Shown here in pieces: positions 16,696 through 25,234 of a DNA stretch of 29,501 nt. The DNA is from BTUB01 sp963836585. GTDB lineage: Bacteria; Babelota; Babeliae; Babelales; Vermiphilaceae. The DNA is taken from positions 1 through 29,501 of the forward strand of contig CAWIJV010000004.1 of NCBI GenBank assembly GCA_963836585.1, written 5' to 3'. The first letter of the stretch is position 1, and every line of letters starts with the position of its first letter. The position numbers were made by a program, and so were the translations under genes. The notes below the pieces were generated by a model. It saw only the letters and a list, made by a program, of their open reading frames with translations. It ran no database searches and had not been told where the DNA came from.

Positions 16696-16788
16696 CCGTT
16701 CATGGTGAGTGCGCCCCAAGGCGCGTATCGAACCATGATGCAATGCCCCTTCGATATACCTCCTGCGGAGGTTACTCAGGGCGAACGG
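16696..16788. repeat. Paired palindromic (REP/BIME-like) element
   Basis: CCGTTC (16696-16701) and GAACGG (16783-16788) bound a 93-bp block with two hairpin units. Unit 1: CATGGT/ACCATG (16701-16706 with 16732-16737) holding an inner GCGCC-CCAA-GGCGC hairpin. Unit 2 reads CCCTTCGATA...TACTCAGGGCGAACGG with an inner ACCTCC-TGC-GGAGGT hairpin. The outer words match the CTTCGACAAGCTCAGG-type repeats at 17985, 26575 and 26714. It fills the murJ-Nudix gap. Confidence 0.75.
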
Positions 16789-16805
16789 TTTTATGACAGG
16801 GTCCC

Positions 16806-17225
16806 ATGATTGAGCAACAATCTGCCGGCATTATTACTTTTGCACCCAAACATGCTACTCAAAAATATCTCATTCTGCATTATTTGAGCGGGCATTGGGA
16901 TTTTCCTAAGGGCAAACTTGAGCCGAGCGAAACCCTCGAGCAAGCTGCGCATCGTGAACTCAAGGAAGAGACGGGTCTTACGGCTACTTTAATAGCGGGA
17001 TTCCAAGAATCTCTTTCATATACCTTTAAAGAGCGTGGCAAACTGGTGAGAAAAACAGTAACATTTTTTGTGGGCTCTACTGCCGAGCAGCCGGTGCGGC
17101 TTTCGCGGGAGCACAGCGGATATCTCTGGCTTCCGTTTGAAAAGGCGCATGAAAAACTCACCTATCAAAATGCCAAGGATTTGCTGCACAATGCGCATGA
17201 ATTTTTGCAAACAACTTCACTTTGA
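16806..17225 (+). CDS. Nudix hydrolase (Ap4A hydrolase-like)
   Basis: The 139-residue protein carries a complete Nudix box: GKLEPSETLEQAAHRELKEE followed by TG, fitting GX5EX7REUXEEXGU, with the metal-binding glutamates present. The lead-in SAGIITF and LSGHWDFPKGKLE resemble bis(5-prime-nucleosyl)-tetraphosphatases of the MutT family, which cleave dinucleoside polyphosphates or damaged nucleotides in the cytoplasm. Substrate cannot be settled from sequence. It starts at ATG 16806 after ACAGGGT, directly behind the palindromic element, and overlaps the convergent gene at 17217 by 9 bases. Confidence 0.9.
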   Translation: MIEQQSAGIITFAPKHATQKYLILHYLSGHWDFPKGKLEPSETLEQAAHRELKEETGLTATLIAGFQESLSYTFKERGKLVRKTVTFFVGSTAEQPVRLSREHSGYLWLPFEKAHEKLTYQNAKDLLHNAHEFLQTTSL

Positions 17226-17681
17226 TGGCGATGTAAAATAATCGATGCCGCAATTGATGGTAAGCGCTGTTTCTAAAGAGCATATTTGCATCTTAAGGAG
17301 CATAAGATCCACGCCGCATTGTTCTTGATTTTCTTGATCTTTGTCCCATGTTTTCTTTTTTAGAATGGCGCGCTTTTCATTTTTAAGAAGAGTAAGTTGG
17401 GCTTTAAGATAGTTAGCAACCGGTTCTGTGCCGGGTTTCCTTCCTTCCTTGATTGCCTCTTGATAATGGGCGATTGCCTCTCTTTTAATAGATTCCGCTA
17501 TAGCAGGAATCAAATCATGGGAATTTTTGGAGAGCTGATCCAAGAGTGCCGCCGCCTGAACAGGCGAATGTGAATAGAGTGACTGGACTCTCCCGCCCGG
17601 GATATCAAGCGGGCCTGAAGGTGGTGGCTGCATTGCCTGCAAACTGATACCGGCGAGTGAGGCTAAGAAAGTTTTTTTCAT
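17217..17681 (-). CDS. Small exported protein of unknown function
   Basis: The 154-residue product has a signal peptide (MKKTFLASLAGISLQAMQ) with the A-Met junction typical of this window, then PPPSGPLDIPGG and a mostly helical, charged body (AALLDQLSKNSHDLIPAIAESIKREAIAHYQEAIKEG). Two cysteines near the end (EQCGVDLM, SLETALTINCGI) could form a disulfide. GGAGAAAG precedes the ATG. No family is recognised. The size, helical content and proline-rich linker resemble the protein at 14508-15062, so they may be paralogues of a secreted family. Confidence 0.75.
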   Translation of the reverse strand: MKKTFLASLAGISLQAMQPPPSGPLDIPGGRVQSLYSHSPVQAAALLDQLSKNSHDLIPAIAESIKREAIAHYQEAIKEGRKPGTEPVANYLKAQLTLLKNEKRAILKKKTWDKDQENQEQCGVDLMLLKMQICSLETALTINCGIDYFTSPSK

Positions 17682-17747
17682 GGGCTTTCTCCTTCATTTT
17701 GATTTGATAGTAGCATAGAAGAAGATGAAAAGATAAGAGAAAGAGTA

Positions 17748-17821
<74 letters not shown>

Positions 17822-17853
17822 ATTTACAAGAATTTCTCAGTAAGAAAAGTACT

Positions 17854-17884
17854 ATAATAGTACGGTCTTTTGGGCTTTTGTCAA
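17854..17884 (-). promoter_or_regulatory. Promoter of the tRNA-fMet gene
   Basis: On the minus strand a perfect TTGACA (17879-17884) precedes TATTAT (17854-17859) with a 19-bp spacer, about 33 bases before the tRNA. Confidence 0.55.
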
Positions 17885-17906
17885 ACAGAAGTGCAAGAAA
17901 GCTCCT

Positions 17907-18221
17907 TCACAGTGGGCCTTTGGTGGGAGGTCGGCTTACCGCATCATGTAAGGCCTTCAGCATGCCAGGCGTGGTAGGAGTTGGCCGTCCTTCGACAAGC
18001 TCAGGATGAGCGGAAGTGGTAGTCGTCCCGTCTTGTAGATGACTGGCGAAGCCAGGCGAAGCTTGCCGAGCCGGTAGGCCCGGATAAGCGGAGACTGGGA
18101 TTACCCACATGCCTACATCCTCGCAAAACTGTGGGAGTAAATCGGGATCTTGCATGGCATCACGGCCCATTCCCTGCGCAATGGTTGTGGCAAGACAACC
18201 CAAAAATAATACTTTTTTCAT
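17907..18221 (-). CDS. Small exported protein carrying in-frame palindromic repeats
   Basis: The 104-residue frame has a strong ribosome binding site (AAAGGAGA, then ATG 18221) and a signal peptide (MKKVLFLGCLATTIAQGMGRD). After about 45 residues the coding sequence passes through palindromic repeats: LPARQASPGFAS is the translation of a GC-rich hairpin block (18043-18089), and SAHPELVEGRPT is the translation of the CTTCGACAAGCTCAGG repeat (17985-18013). Such repeats occur in non-coding DNA elsewhere in the window, so the C-terminal half is probably invaded rather than ancestral. No function can be assigned. It could also be a short gene whose original stop was lost. Confidence 0.6.
   Translation of the reverse strand: MKKVLFLGCLATTIAQGMGRDAMQDPDLLPQFCEDVGMWVIPVSAYPGLPARQASPGFASHLQDGTTTTSAHPELVEGRPTPTTPGMLKALHDAVSRPPTKGPL
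17985..18013. repeat. REP-like palindrome inside a coding frame
   Basis: CCGTCCTTCGACAAG... forms an imperfect palindrome with ...CTCAGGATGAGCGG. It belongs to the same family as the sequences at 16748-16788, 26575-26592 and 26714-26739. Confidence 0.65.
18043..18089. repeat. Second palindromic block inside the same frame
   Basis: CTGGC-GAA-GCCAG (18043-18055) is a perfect hairpin. Next to it GCTT (18061-18064) and AAGC (18086-18089) enclose an imperfect GC-rich hairpin with CCGG/CCGG inside. Confidence 0.55.
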
Positions 18222-18283
18222 TAGTTCTCCTTTAAAAAATAATTTTCTTTATGGGTATACTACGTCCATTTTGGAAATTCAAC

Positions 18284-18670
18284 TTATATTTTTTGGATTA
18301 CTACCACCGCCGTTGCGGTGGTGTGAGTATGCGTCAAAGAGATAAAGAAAGTAAATGATTGCAGTTGCTCTGTGAGTGCACAATTGGTAATGGCAATCTG
18401 CGGAACTTCATTTTTTTTGATGATCGCTAGCGACTTGCACAGGGTTAAAAATGAGATACGTAGTGTTGGACATGCTTGGCTGAGTGCTTTATAGAGCGCC
18501 TCGCGCACGGCAAATCGCACGGCAAACCGTTCAGCGCTTTTTAATGGATGTGCACGGCAGTAATTAATTTCTTCTTCAGAAAAAATACGCAATAATTTTT
18601 TTTTATCATACGCATGCCAGTGCTCAAAGCGCGCAATCTCAACGCTATCGATCCCAATGCCGGCAATCAT
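18284..18670 (-). CDS. acpS: Holo-acyl-carrier-protein synthase
   Basis: The 128-residue protein matches AcpS, which transfers phosphopantetheine from CoA to a serine of acyl carrier protein in fatty acid synthesis. The start GIGIDSVEIARFE holds the metal-binding aspartate, EEEINYC is the second helix, and RFAVREALYKAL is the (K/R)FxxKEAxxKA motif with its metal-binding glutamate. The lysine before that glutamate is arginine here, a conservative but unusual change. SLTHTHTTATAVVVI matches the C-terminal S(I/L)SH...A.AFVV strand. The ATG overlaps the comM-like stop as ATGA, so the two are translationally coupled. The end of the gene carries an 8-bp ACCACCGC/GCGGTGGT hairpin (18303-18322). Confidence 0.9.
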   Translation of the reverse strand: MIAGIGIDSVEIARFEHWHAYDKKKLLRIFSEEEINYCRAHPLKSAERFAVRFAVREALYKALSQACPTLRISFLTLCKSLAIIKKNEVPQIAITNCALTEQLQSFTFFISLTHTHTTATAVVVIQKI

Positions 18671-20211
18671 TGGCGATGCCGCTCCAGACTTTGATCAAGC
18701 GAGCGATACATGATTGCTTCTTGAATATGCGGCGCATCAATAAGTTGCTGTTGCTCAATATCTGCGATAGTGCGGGCCACGCGCAAAATTTTATGATACC
18801 CGCGCATGCTCAAATGCAACGAGTCGAATGCCTTTTTGATAATCGCTTCGGCGGCTTCGGTGAGCAAGCATTGTTTTTCAATCTGCTCCGAGCTCATGTG
18901 CCCGTTCCAACTGTTGGCATTGCCAAAACGTGCCTGTTGCGCAGCGAGCGCATGCGCCACGCCAACTAATAAATCTTTGGAGCTTTGGCAATGTGCCGGG
19001 CTTGCTTTGATAGTGTCATATTCAATCGATTGCACATTAATTTGCAGATCGATGCGATCCAAGAGTGGGCCGGATAATTTTTCTAAATAGCGGGCAATCA
19101 GTTGGCTTGCGCAATGGCATTTTCGTTTTTTGTCACCCCAGAATCCGCAGGGGCACGGATTAAGTGCCGCAATCAGCAAAAATGAGGCGGGAAAATTGAT
19201 CGAATGAAGCGCGCGGGAGATGTGCACCTCTTTATTTTCCAGTGGTTGGCGCAACACTTCCAGGGTGTGCCGTTTAAACTCCGTGAGCTCATCCAAGAAA
19301 AGAATCCCATGATGCGCCAAGCTTATCTCGCCCGGCTGCGGATATGATCCACCGCCGACCAGGCCTGCTTGTGAAATAGTGTGATGCGGATTGCGAAAGG
19401 GCCGCTGCATAATCAGTGATTGCGATCCGAGTTTGCCGCTGATCGAATACACTTTGCTTGCTTCAAGCACTTCATCAAAGGTCATGCGCGGCATGATGGA
19501 GGGCAACCGTTTTGCTAGCATTGTTTTGCCTGCGCCGGGTGGGCCGATAAACAAAATATTGTGCCGCCCTGCCGCCGCAATTTGCAGTGCGCGTTTTGCT
19601 ACTGTTTGGCCTTTAACTTGAGCAAAATCGAGTGATTTATCGATAGCGCTGAGAGTTTGAAAATCAAAATTGCTCACCGTGGGTTCAATGGGCAATTCGC
19701 CGCGCAGATACGCAATGAGCTGCGTAATGTGATCAACGCCGATTACTTCCAGGCCGGAAATAAGTGCCGCTTCTGCCGCATTGGCCTTAGGCACAATAAT
19801 GCGCTTTTTTTTGAGCTTCTTAGCATCATACGCGATGGCCAGCGCGCCTTTGATAAAGCGAATGCCGCCATCGAGTGAAAGTTCACCCAAAAATAAGGTT
19901 TCTCGTAAAAATTCCGGATGAATCGTAAAAAATTCTGCCGCGGTTAAAATGCCTACTGCAATGGGCAAATCAAAAAGCGTGCCCTCTTTTTTTAAATCGG
20001 CGGGCGCTAGATTAACGGTGATCCGTTTGGCTGGAAGTTGGAATCCGCTATTCTTGAGCGCAGTCAAAATCCGCTTGCTGCTTTCTTTAACGGCAGTATC
20101 AGGCAGGCCCACGATGTAAAAATTCACCAAGCCAAAGGCGATATCAACTTCAACTTCAATCAGATGCGCATTAATGCCAATGGTGGTCGCGGAGAAAATT
20201 TTTGCATGCAT
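18667..20211 (-). CDS. comM: ComM/YifB-family Mg-chelatase-like AAA+ ATPase
   Basis: The 514-residue protein follows the ComM plan. The N-terminal Lon-protease-like fold domain (TIGINAHLIEVEVDIAFGLVNFYIVGLPDTAVKES, LPAKRITVNLAPADLKKEG) comes first. The AAA+ core has Walker A GPPGAGKTMLAKRLPSIMP (about 219) and ISQAGLVGGG, with Walker B GILFLDELTEF. A NPCPCGFWGDKKRKCHC cysteine cluster follows, and the C-terminal Mg_chelatase_C helices (QARFG, LSMRGYHKILRVARTIADI) end it. ComM is a hexameric helicase that extends heteroduplex during natural transformation. Its presence hints at DNA uptake ability but does not prove it. It is coupled to acpS downstream. Confidence 0.92.
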   Translation of the reverse strand: MHAKIFSATTIGINAHLIEVEVDIAFGLVNFYIVGLPDTAVKESSKRILTALKNSGFQLPAKRITVNLAPADLKKEGTLFDLPIAVGILTAAEFFTIHPEFLRETLFLGELSLDGGIRFIKGALAIAYDAKKLKKKRIIVPKANAAEAALISGLEVIGVDHITQLIAYLRGELPIEPTVSNFDFQTLSAIDKSLDFAQVKGQTVAKRALQIAAAGRHNILFIGPPGAGKTMLAKRLPSIMPRMTFDEVLEASKVYSISGKLGSQSLIMQRPFRNPHHTISQAGLVGGGSYPQPGEISLAHHGILFLDELTEFKRHTLEVLRQPLENKEVHISRALHSINFPASFLLIAALNPCPCGFWGDKKRKCHCASQLIARYLEKLSGPLLDRIDLQINVQSIEYDTIKASPAHCQSSKDLLVGVAHALAAQQARFGNANSWNGHMSSEQIEKQCLLTEAAEAIIKKAFDSLHLSMRGYHKILRVARTIADIEQQQLIDAPHIQEAIMYRSLDQSLERHRQ

Positions 20212-20320
20212 GAGGGATATAATCCAGGCAGAAATATTTTGTAAAATTTTTAAAGCAATTCTTAGATAGTTATATCATAAAAATATGAATTGAGAAGAAA
20301 TATTTTTTGTATGTTTGTGC

Positions 20321-20349
20321 TTGACCGCGCTTTCTGGTTGGTTTATGCT
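20321..20349 (+). promoter_or_regulatory. Promoter of the AAA+ ATPase / toxin-like operon
   Basis: TTGACC (20321-20326) and TATGCT (20344-20349) have the ideal 17-bp spacer. The start codon at 20391 has GGGAG at 20378-20382. All genes up to 25591 lie on the same strand with overlaps or short gaps, so this may drive the whole cluster. Confidence 0.65.
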
Positions 20350-20390
20350 GGCTCCAATTTGCACCAATACTTCAACCGGGAGTTTACCTC

Positions 20391-21872
20391 ATGCGGCATT
20401 CGCTCAACTACTCTTTCCTTTTCATATTTTTTGTTTTTTACTCGTGCGCTGAAATGCAGCAACTTTCCGAAGAAGAGATGCAGCGCAAGCGCTATCTGGA
20501 GCCGGGCATCGGAGTGCAGCATGATTATTGCGATGAGCATCTCACGGATGAATTTTGTGACTTTATTCTGCAAACGGCGCCTCAAGAAATACTCGACAAG
20601 ATTATATTGATGCGCAGCCCCCTGTGCCCCGCGTATCTAAAACCCAAGCGCATTATTTTGGTTGGCCCTTCGGGCAGTGGCAAAACTACTTTAGCGCAAG
20701 TGATTGGCCGCAAGAGCGGCCGGCCGGTAATTTTTATCAATGCCGGTTTGCTGGGCAATGAGTTTAAAAATTCCGCGGCACAAAATTTACGCCGTGCTCT
20801 TGAGCCTTATTTGAGCTATTCGTGTGTAATTATTCTTGATGAGATCGATTGCTTGCTCAAGCAATCGCAGCATGATAGAAATCCTGATGTCGATCTACCA
20901 AAGCAGATTTGGGAACTGTTTGATATTTGTGGCCAGTTTCCCAATATCACCATCATCGGCATCACCAATGAGATTATCGGTATGCCAGAGCCGGTTAAAA
21001 CGCGATTTGCCGGGGATATTATTGAGATTCCGTTGGTTGATTCTCATGAAAAGAGAAAAGAGATACTGCAGTTTTATCTGCAGCATGTGGAGCATGAATG
21101 CGCGGAGGGATATTTGAGCAGCCTGGCTCGAAAAAGTAAAAAATTATCTCACCGAGAATTGGAAAAGCTGATACGTGAAGCGAGCGCATACGCTTTTTTG
21201 CGTGAAGGAATGGTTCCGATCATCAAAGTGGAGGATCTGGAAAAATCATTCAAAAAGATTCAAAAAACGCGCGCCCTTTTGAATAAATGGCAATGGAAAG
21301 AGTATGAAAAGCAGTTTGGTTATGGGCTGCAGATTACCGGGTTGAGCTTAACATTGATTGGAATATGCGTATCAACCTATATGGCCATGCAAGCATATAA
21401 GTTGAGCACCGCTTCTTTTGAGCATGCCAAGCAACATGCTCTTGACGCTTTAAAGCTTTCTCAGGATCAGGTAAAATTGGGCGAGGATTCATTTGAACAT
21501 ACCAAAAAACATGCCAAAGATACGATCGATCTTTCCAAGGATCAGTTTAAAAAGAATCAAGAATTAACTCGAGCAGTCGCAGATCGAGCAGACAGAAGAA
21601 CGGTTGAAGGGCAAGTTTTGCAAAAAATGCAGAGCGTATTGCATACATTCTGGACACACAATCAGTATGGAACCGGCTATTTTGATCTGAAGGAAGGTGA
21701 CGATGGAAAGACGGATGCGCGTTCTACAGCAGCGGTAAAATATTATCGAGAGGGCTGGGCAGCCTTGGCTGCTTGGGGAAAAGATGGATTTAGTCCGTTA
21801 GTAACACAAGAATTAAAAAAGGGTGAGCATGATCTATGTCATTATTTTTGTAATAACTCTGGTAACAACTAA
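20391..21872 (+). CDS. AAA+ ATPase with signal peptide and membrane anchor
   Basis: The 493-residue protein opens with a hydrophobic signal (NYSFLFIFFVFYSC, then AEMQQ). The FYSCA could be a degenerate lipobox. A classical AAA+ domain follows: Walker A GPSGSGKTT (92-99), Walker B VIILDEID (146-153), sensor 1 GITNE (190-194), the R-containing VKTRFAG, and a C-terminal lid (KKLSHRELEKLIREASAYAF). A membrane segment lies at about 312-333. Then come two tandem helical repeats starting SFEHAKQHALDALKLSQDQ and SFEHTKKHAKDTIDLSKDQ (about 341-390), likely coiled coil. The AAA type resembles FtsH/katanin-like unfoldases but no protease domain is present. Its 3-prime end overlaps the toxin-like gene by 44 bases. 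If the N-terminal segment is a signal anchor, topology is uncertain. Confidence 0.82.
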   Translation: MRHSLNYSFLFIFFVFYSCAEMQQLSEEEMQRKRYLEPGIGVQHDYCDEHLTDEFCDFILQTAPQEILDKIILMRSPLCPAYLKPKRIILVGPSGSGKTTLAQVIGRKSGRPVIFINAGLLGNEFKNSAAQNLRRALEPYLSYSCVIILDEIDCLLKQSQHDRNPDVDLPKQIWELFDICGQFPNITIIGITNEIIGMPEPVKTRFAGDIIEIPLVDSHEKRKEILQFYLQHVEHECAEGYLSSLARKSKKLSHRELEKLIREASAYAFLREGMVPIIKVEDLEKSFKKIQKTRALLNKWQWKEYEKQFGYGLQITGLSLTLIGICVSTYMAMQAYKLSTASFEHAKQHALDALKLSQDQVKLGEDSFEHTKKHAKDTIDLSKDQFKKNQELTRAVADRADRRTVEGQVLQKMQSVLHTFWTHNQYGTGYFDLKEGDDGKTDARSTAAVKYYREGWAALAAWGKDGFSPLVTQELKKGEHDLCHYFCNNSGNN

Positions 21873-24771
21873 CAACTCCTATACTCATCAGAGCGCCTTG
21901 CAGCTGATGTTGGGTAATCACTCATCACATGATAGCCGCTGGGATGCAAGTTTTCATCATGATTCTTCATCCAATTCATGGAGTAGTGATGATTCCTCTG
22001 ATGATCATTCTGCAGGGCAGCAACAAGAGTTGATATCACTTGATTGCCAATTGCGTAGCAATTTATCAGCGCGTGATGCTTTCATAGAGGTATATCATGC
22101 TCTAAGGAATGAAATTCAATGGGTGGTGGATGCGGTAAATAAAGCAAGATCCAATTTTACCATCGATGTTGAACAATTACTCGAAGTAGTCAATTTTAAG
22201 GTGGATGCAGCGGCGATCGGTCTTCAGGGGCATGTGAACGATTTATTGGCGAAACTTGAACCGATTGTTTTTGATGCGCAAGGACATTTTAAGACATCGC
22301 TGACCAAATCAGAGGCGCGTCAATACGATAAAATAATAAGTTCATTTTGCCGGTCCATAAACGAATGGTATGCCATTGAAGGGCAAATTGAATGCGCGCG
22401 CTATGTGTTGCATATTTCCGATACTCACTGGGGTTGCCAGCAGCATCAAGGATCATTCTTTGAAAAATCGGATGTCAAAGATCTGCTTGCCATGGATCGA
22501 TATGTCGAAAACCATCAGTTTGAATGTGCCTATGATATTGCGCAAAAATATGCCACACGCTTTGCCAAACCTCAAAGCAACTTCTTTTTAAAGCATTACC
22601 ATCGCCGCTTTGGCCAAACCCATAATTATCAGGGCATTAAGCACAAGCACTTAAACTCTCTCTATTATGAGAAGCATTTTGCTCATTTGCCCGCCAGCCA
22701 TCTTCCCAGCAGCTGTAATGTGGTGCTTGATGAGCGCCAAGCGCTCAAAGATAAAGTGTGGAATGATCCCTATCGCAAACCCTCAAAAGAAGTCGATCAG
22801 ATTTTAGAAAACATTGTTGATCTATATCCTCAGGGAATTGGCGCAGTAACCGAATTCTTTTGCAAGCAAGTGTATGCCGATCATCCCAATGCGCAGCTGA
22901 GTAAAGAGTTTAAAAAACTTTCCAATTCTTGGGGAGGCCCACGATGGGTGAGTTATAATGCTGCAATCAATGGCGTGCAATTTTCCCCCGCTATAAAAAA
23001 TGCCGATCATGCGCAGGATCGGATAGTAATAGCGCAATTGGGCCAATTGTCACTGGATGTCTGTGATAGGGCCAAGATTGCGCAGGCCGCAGCCTATATC
23101 AACCATTCATTTGCATCAAATGCATTGGCGCACTCATATGGCATGCTGGGCAATGTCTTGGCGCAAGAGCTCATCTCGGGTCAGCCGGGAATTGTTTCCC
23201 GCTTGCCGGATCTTTCGGTGATTCCTTCAAATGCTGAATACCGTGTTGTGCATGAAGCGCTTGTCTCGTTTTGTGCGGAGAAAGTTTCTGCATCTGATTG
23301 CAATAACTCCCCGGCATGGGCAGATAATGTGGCTCATGCGTATCAAGATATGTTGAAAGGCAAGCAGCTTGAGAAAGTTTATTTACAAGAATGCTTGCTG
23401 CCTTCACCCTGCCGCATGGCCTTTGATATTGATATGAATATTGATATCTATCGGGGTCTAGATATGTCCGCAGTAGTGGTGGATGTTGGCTGCCAGAAGA
23501 TAAGAGAATGCGTGGCAGCATGCCGAGATATAGAAAAAAATGGTTCTATCGAGCGCCTGCCTGACCACCAGCAGTGCGATGCCATTACGCGCGTGTATTT
23601 AGCCAAAATTGGTATTGATCCTGCTGCATTTGACCAATATCGTGGTAATCAGCTCGATCAGGTGTTTCATAAATACACGATGCTCAATTATCAGCAAGCG
23701 GCGCATCTGTTTCAAAAGCAATTACATCCGCGCGTGGTGCCCCTTCTGGAATTTGCTGCACAATCCAATGCGCTTTGCTCTGCTTATGTGGCGATCAAAA
23801 ACTATAGTGCCGCTTTCAGCATGAGCGCGCTGACCGATATGGGCATTTCTTGTGCTCAGCAAGTATATCATGTGAGCCATGAGATGATTATTGGCGCCGG
23901 TCAAGGCACCTGGGAAGGCATACAAAATGTGGGCCATATGGCAACGCATCTTCCTCAAACAATCATAGAGTGCGGCCGTGGAATCTATCATTTGGCCGAT
24001 CGGCTTGATCATTGTGTGGCCCGTTTGAACACTTTTATTATCGATACGGGTAGAGCGCCGCAAAAAGCGCGTGAAGATTTTAAAGAGTTTTGCCACGCTG
24101 CGGTAGAGATAGCAGTCCACATTAAAGAGCGGGTGTATCAAGCAGGAATCCGCGGCTGCTCTCGCGAGTGCGCCAAAGTTGCCACTGAAACCGTTCTCAT
24201 GGGAGAGCTCACCGATCTTGCTCTTGCCGGTGCTGCTGCCGTGGAAGCGGAGGCGAAGGCATTGCTCTCTGATTTACAGCATCTTGCAGCAGAAGAAGCC
24301 ATTGCGATGACTGCCGAAGGATTGGAGATTAGAGTTGCTCGATCAGCTGAAGCGGCGGAAAATTGTTTGTTTAAAGAATCAATTAAGGCGACTGCGCAAA
24401 AGAATGAATTGCGAAGTATTGCCACTCCAGGAAAACCACTAGACTATGGTCATAGTGCTTTGCAATATGAGGAATTAAAACAATCATTAAAAGTTGAAGA
24501 AATTACAAGTGTTATTGATACCACTGAGCATGGATTGCAGAGACTTATAGAGAGAAAATTTACTCCTGAAGAAATTCAAAATTTAATTACAAAGCCTGAT
24601 GTCTTAAAGGTGCAAGCTGATGGCGCGAAGGTTTTTCTCAAAGAAACTACAACTAATGCTCATAACCTATTGATATACAATCCCGAAAAAAAAGCAGTTG
24701 TTACCGCATTAAAAAATATTAGTAAGCATGATTTGATGAATCTTAGTAAAAATTATGGGTGGAACTTATGA
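21829..24771 (+). CDS. Large exported protein with polymorphic-toxin layout
   Basis: The start at ATG 21829 is preferred over GTG 21823 because AAAAAAGGG stands at the right distance. The 980-residue product has a signal peptide (MIYVIIFVITLVTTNNSYT), a Ser/His/Asp-rich linker (HHDSSSNSWSSDDSSDDHS), a long mainly helical cysteine-containing body of about 750 residues with no recognised domain, and an Ala/Glu-rich helical stretch (GAAAVEAEAKALL). The last 85 or so residues are a compact alpha/beta domain (EHGLQRLIERKFTPEEIQNLI, VFLKETTTNAHNLLIY, KAVVTALKNI). That tip resembles small nuclease-type toxin tips such as DUF4258-like domains, but the identity is unproven. Base composition becomes AT-rich in the tip. 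The stop overlaps the next gene (ATGA), typical of a toxin with its immunity gene. Confidence 0.75.
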   Translation: MIYVIIFVITLVTTNNSYTHQSALQLMLGNHSSHDSRWDASFHHDSSSNSWSSDDSSDDHSAGQQQELISLDCQLRSNLSARDAFIEVYHALRNEIQWVVDAVNKARSNFTIDVEQLLEVVNFKVDAAAIGLQGHVNDLLAKLEPIVFDAQGHFKTSLTKSEARQYDKIISSFCRSINEWYAIEGQIECARYVLHISDTHWGCQQHQGSFFEKSDVKDLLAMDRYVENHQFECAYDIAQKYATRFAKPQSNFFLKHYHRRFGQTHNYQGIKHKHLNSLYYEKHFAHLPASHLPSSCNVVLDERQALKDKVWNDPYRKPSKEVDQILENIVDLYPQGIGAVTEFFCKQVYADHPNAQLSKEFKKLSNSWGGPRWVSYNAAINGVQFSPAIKNADHAQDRIVIAQLGQLSLDVCDRAKIAQAAAYINHSFASNALAHSYGMLGNVLAQELISGQPGIVSRLPDLSVIPSNAEYRVVHEALVSFCAEKVSASDCNNSPAWADNVAHAYQDMLKGKQLEKVYLQECLLPSPCRMAFDIDMNIDIYRGLDMSAVVVDVGCQKIRECVAACRDIEKNGSIERLPDHQQCDAITRVYLAKIGIDPAAFDQYRGNQLDQVFHKYTMLNYQQAAHLFQKQLHPRVVPLLEFAAQSNALCSAYVAIKNYSAAFSMSALTDMGISCAQQVYHVSHEMIIGAGQGTWEGIQNVGHMATHLPQTIIECGRGIYHLADRLDHCVARLNTFIIDTGRAPQKAREDFKEFCHAAVEIAVHIKERVYQAGIRGCSRECAKVATETVLMGELTDLALAGAAAVEAEAKALLSDLQHLAAEEAIAMTAEGLEIRVARSAEAAENCLFKESIKATAQKNELRSIATPGKPLDYGHSALQYEELKQSLKVEEITSVIDTTEHGLQRLIERKFTPEEIQNLITKPDVLKVQADGAKVFLKETTTNAHNLLIYNPEKKAVVTALKNISKHDLMNLSKNYGWNL

Positions 24772-24992
24772 TAAGCTCAAATGTAATCTGTTGTTTTTGT
24801 AATAAAAATATTAAATCTGATGAGATAAATCCTTGTGACATTAATATTTTAACCAATTGGGATAAGTCGAAAGAGAGACAGCATAACCAGACTTTTTGGT
24901 GTCATGTGGAGTGTTTTAGGGAAAAACTGCATAAAGATGTGCAGAAAAATCTCGTAGTTCATTTATTGTCATCTATTAATCCAAAAAATTAA
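24768..24992 (+). CDS. Candidate zinc-binding immunity protein
   Basis: The 74-residue protein starts at ATG 24768 inside the stop codon of the toxin-like gene (ATGA overlap). It contains CCFCNKNIKSDEINPC and, after a loop (NWDKSKERQHNQTF), WCHVECFREKLH: paired CxxC and CHxxC-type sites that could hold a zinc ion. Small proteins with this cysteine pattern are often found next to polymorphic toxins, and tight coupling here supports an immunity role. That is an inference from context. The region is AT-rich like the toxin tip, so the two may have been acquired together. Confidence 0.65.
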   Translation: MISSNVICCFCNKNIKSDEINPCDINILTNWDKSKERQHNQTFWCHVECFREKLHKDVQKNLVVHLLSSINPKN

Positions 24993-25026
24993 TAGTGTTA
25001 TAAAAAAAATAAAAGATTGTGAAAGC

Positions 25027-25224
25027 ATGAGCCAGGCAGAGGATTATTTTGCGCTTCTAGCATGTATACAGGGGATAATTTTGCGTCTCAAATTTAATAA
25101 AGGAATAGAAGTCGGCGACGAGTTATGGAAATTTGGCCGAGATTTTGAACGCATAGATAGTGAGACAACACAAATAAATTTATTTGAGAAAATAAAGAAT
25201 GAAGGTTATGGCTACCGATTATAA
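25027..25224 (+). CDS. Small protein of unknown function, possible second immunity gene
   Basis: A 65-residue acidic product (MSQAEDYFALLACIQGIIL, KFGRDFERIDSETTQINLFEK) lies 34 bases after the zinc-site gene, with only a weak ribosome binding site (GTGAAAGC). It is predicted mostly helical. No family is recognised. It precedes the next gene by 10 bases. Location among toxin-linked small genes suggests an immunity or orphan-immunity role, but the evidence is positional only. Confidence 0.45.
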   Translation: MSQAEDYFALLACIQGIILRLKFNKGIEVGDELWKFGRDFERIDSETTQINLFEKIKNEGYGYRL

Positions 25225-25234
25225 GGAGCGAGCC

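Noticed and set aside
18303..18322. Terminator at the end of acpS
   Set aside because: The ACCACCGC/GCGGTGGT hairpin lies within the last codons and is followed on the minus strand by an A run, not a T run.
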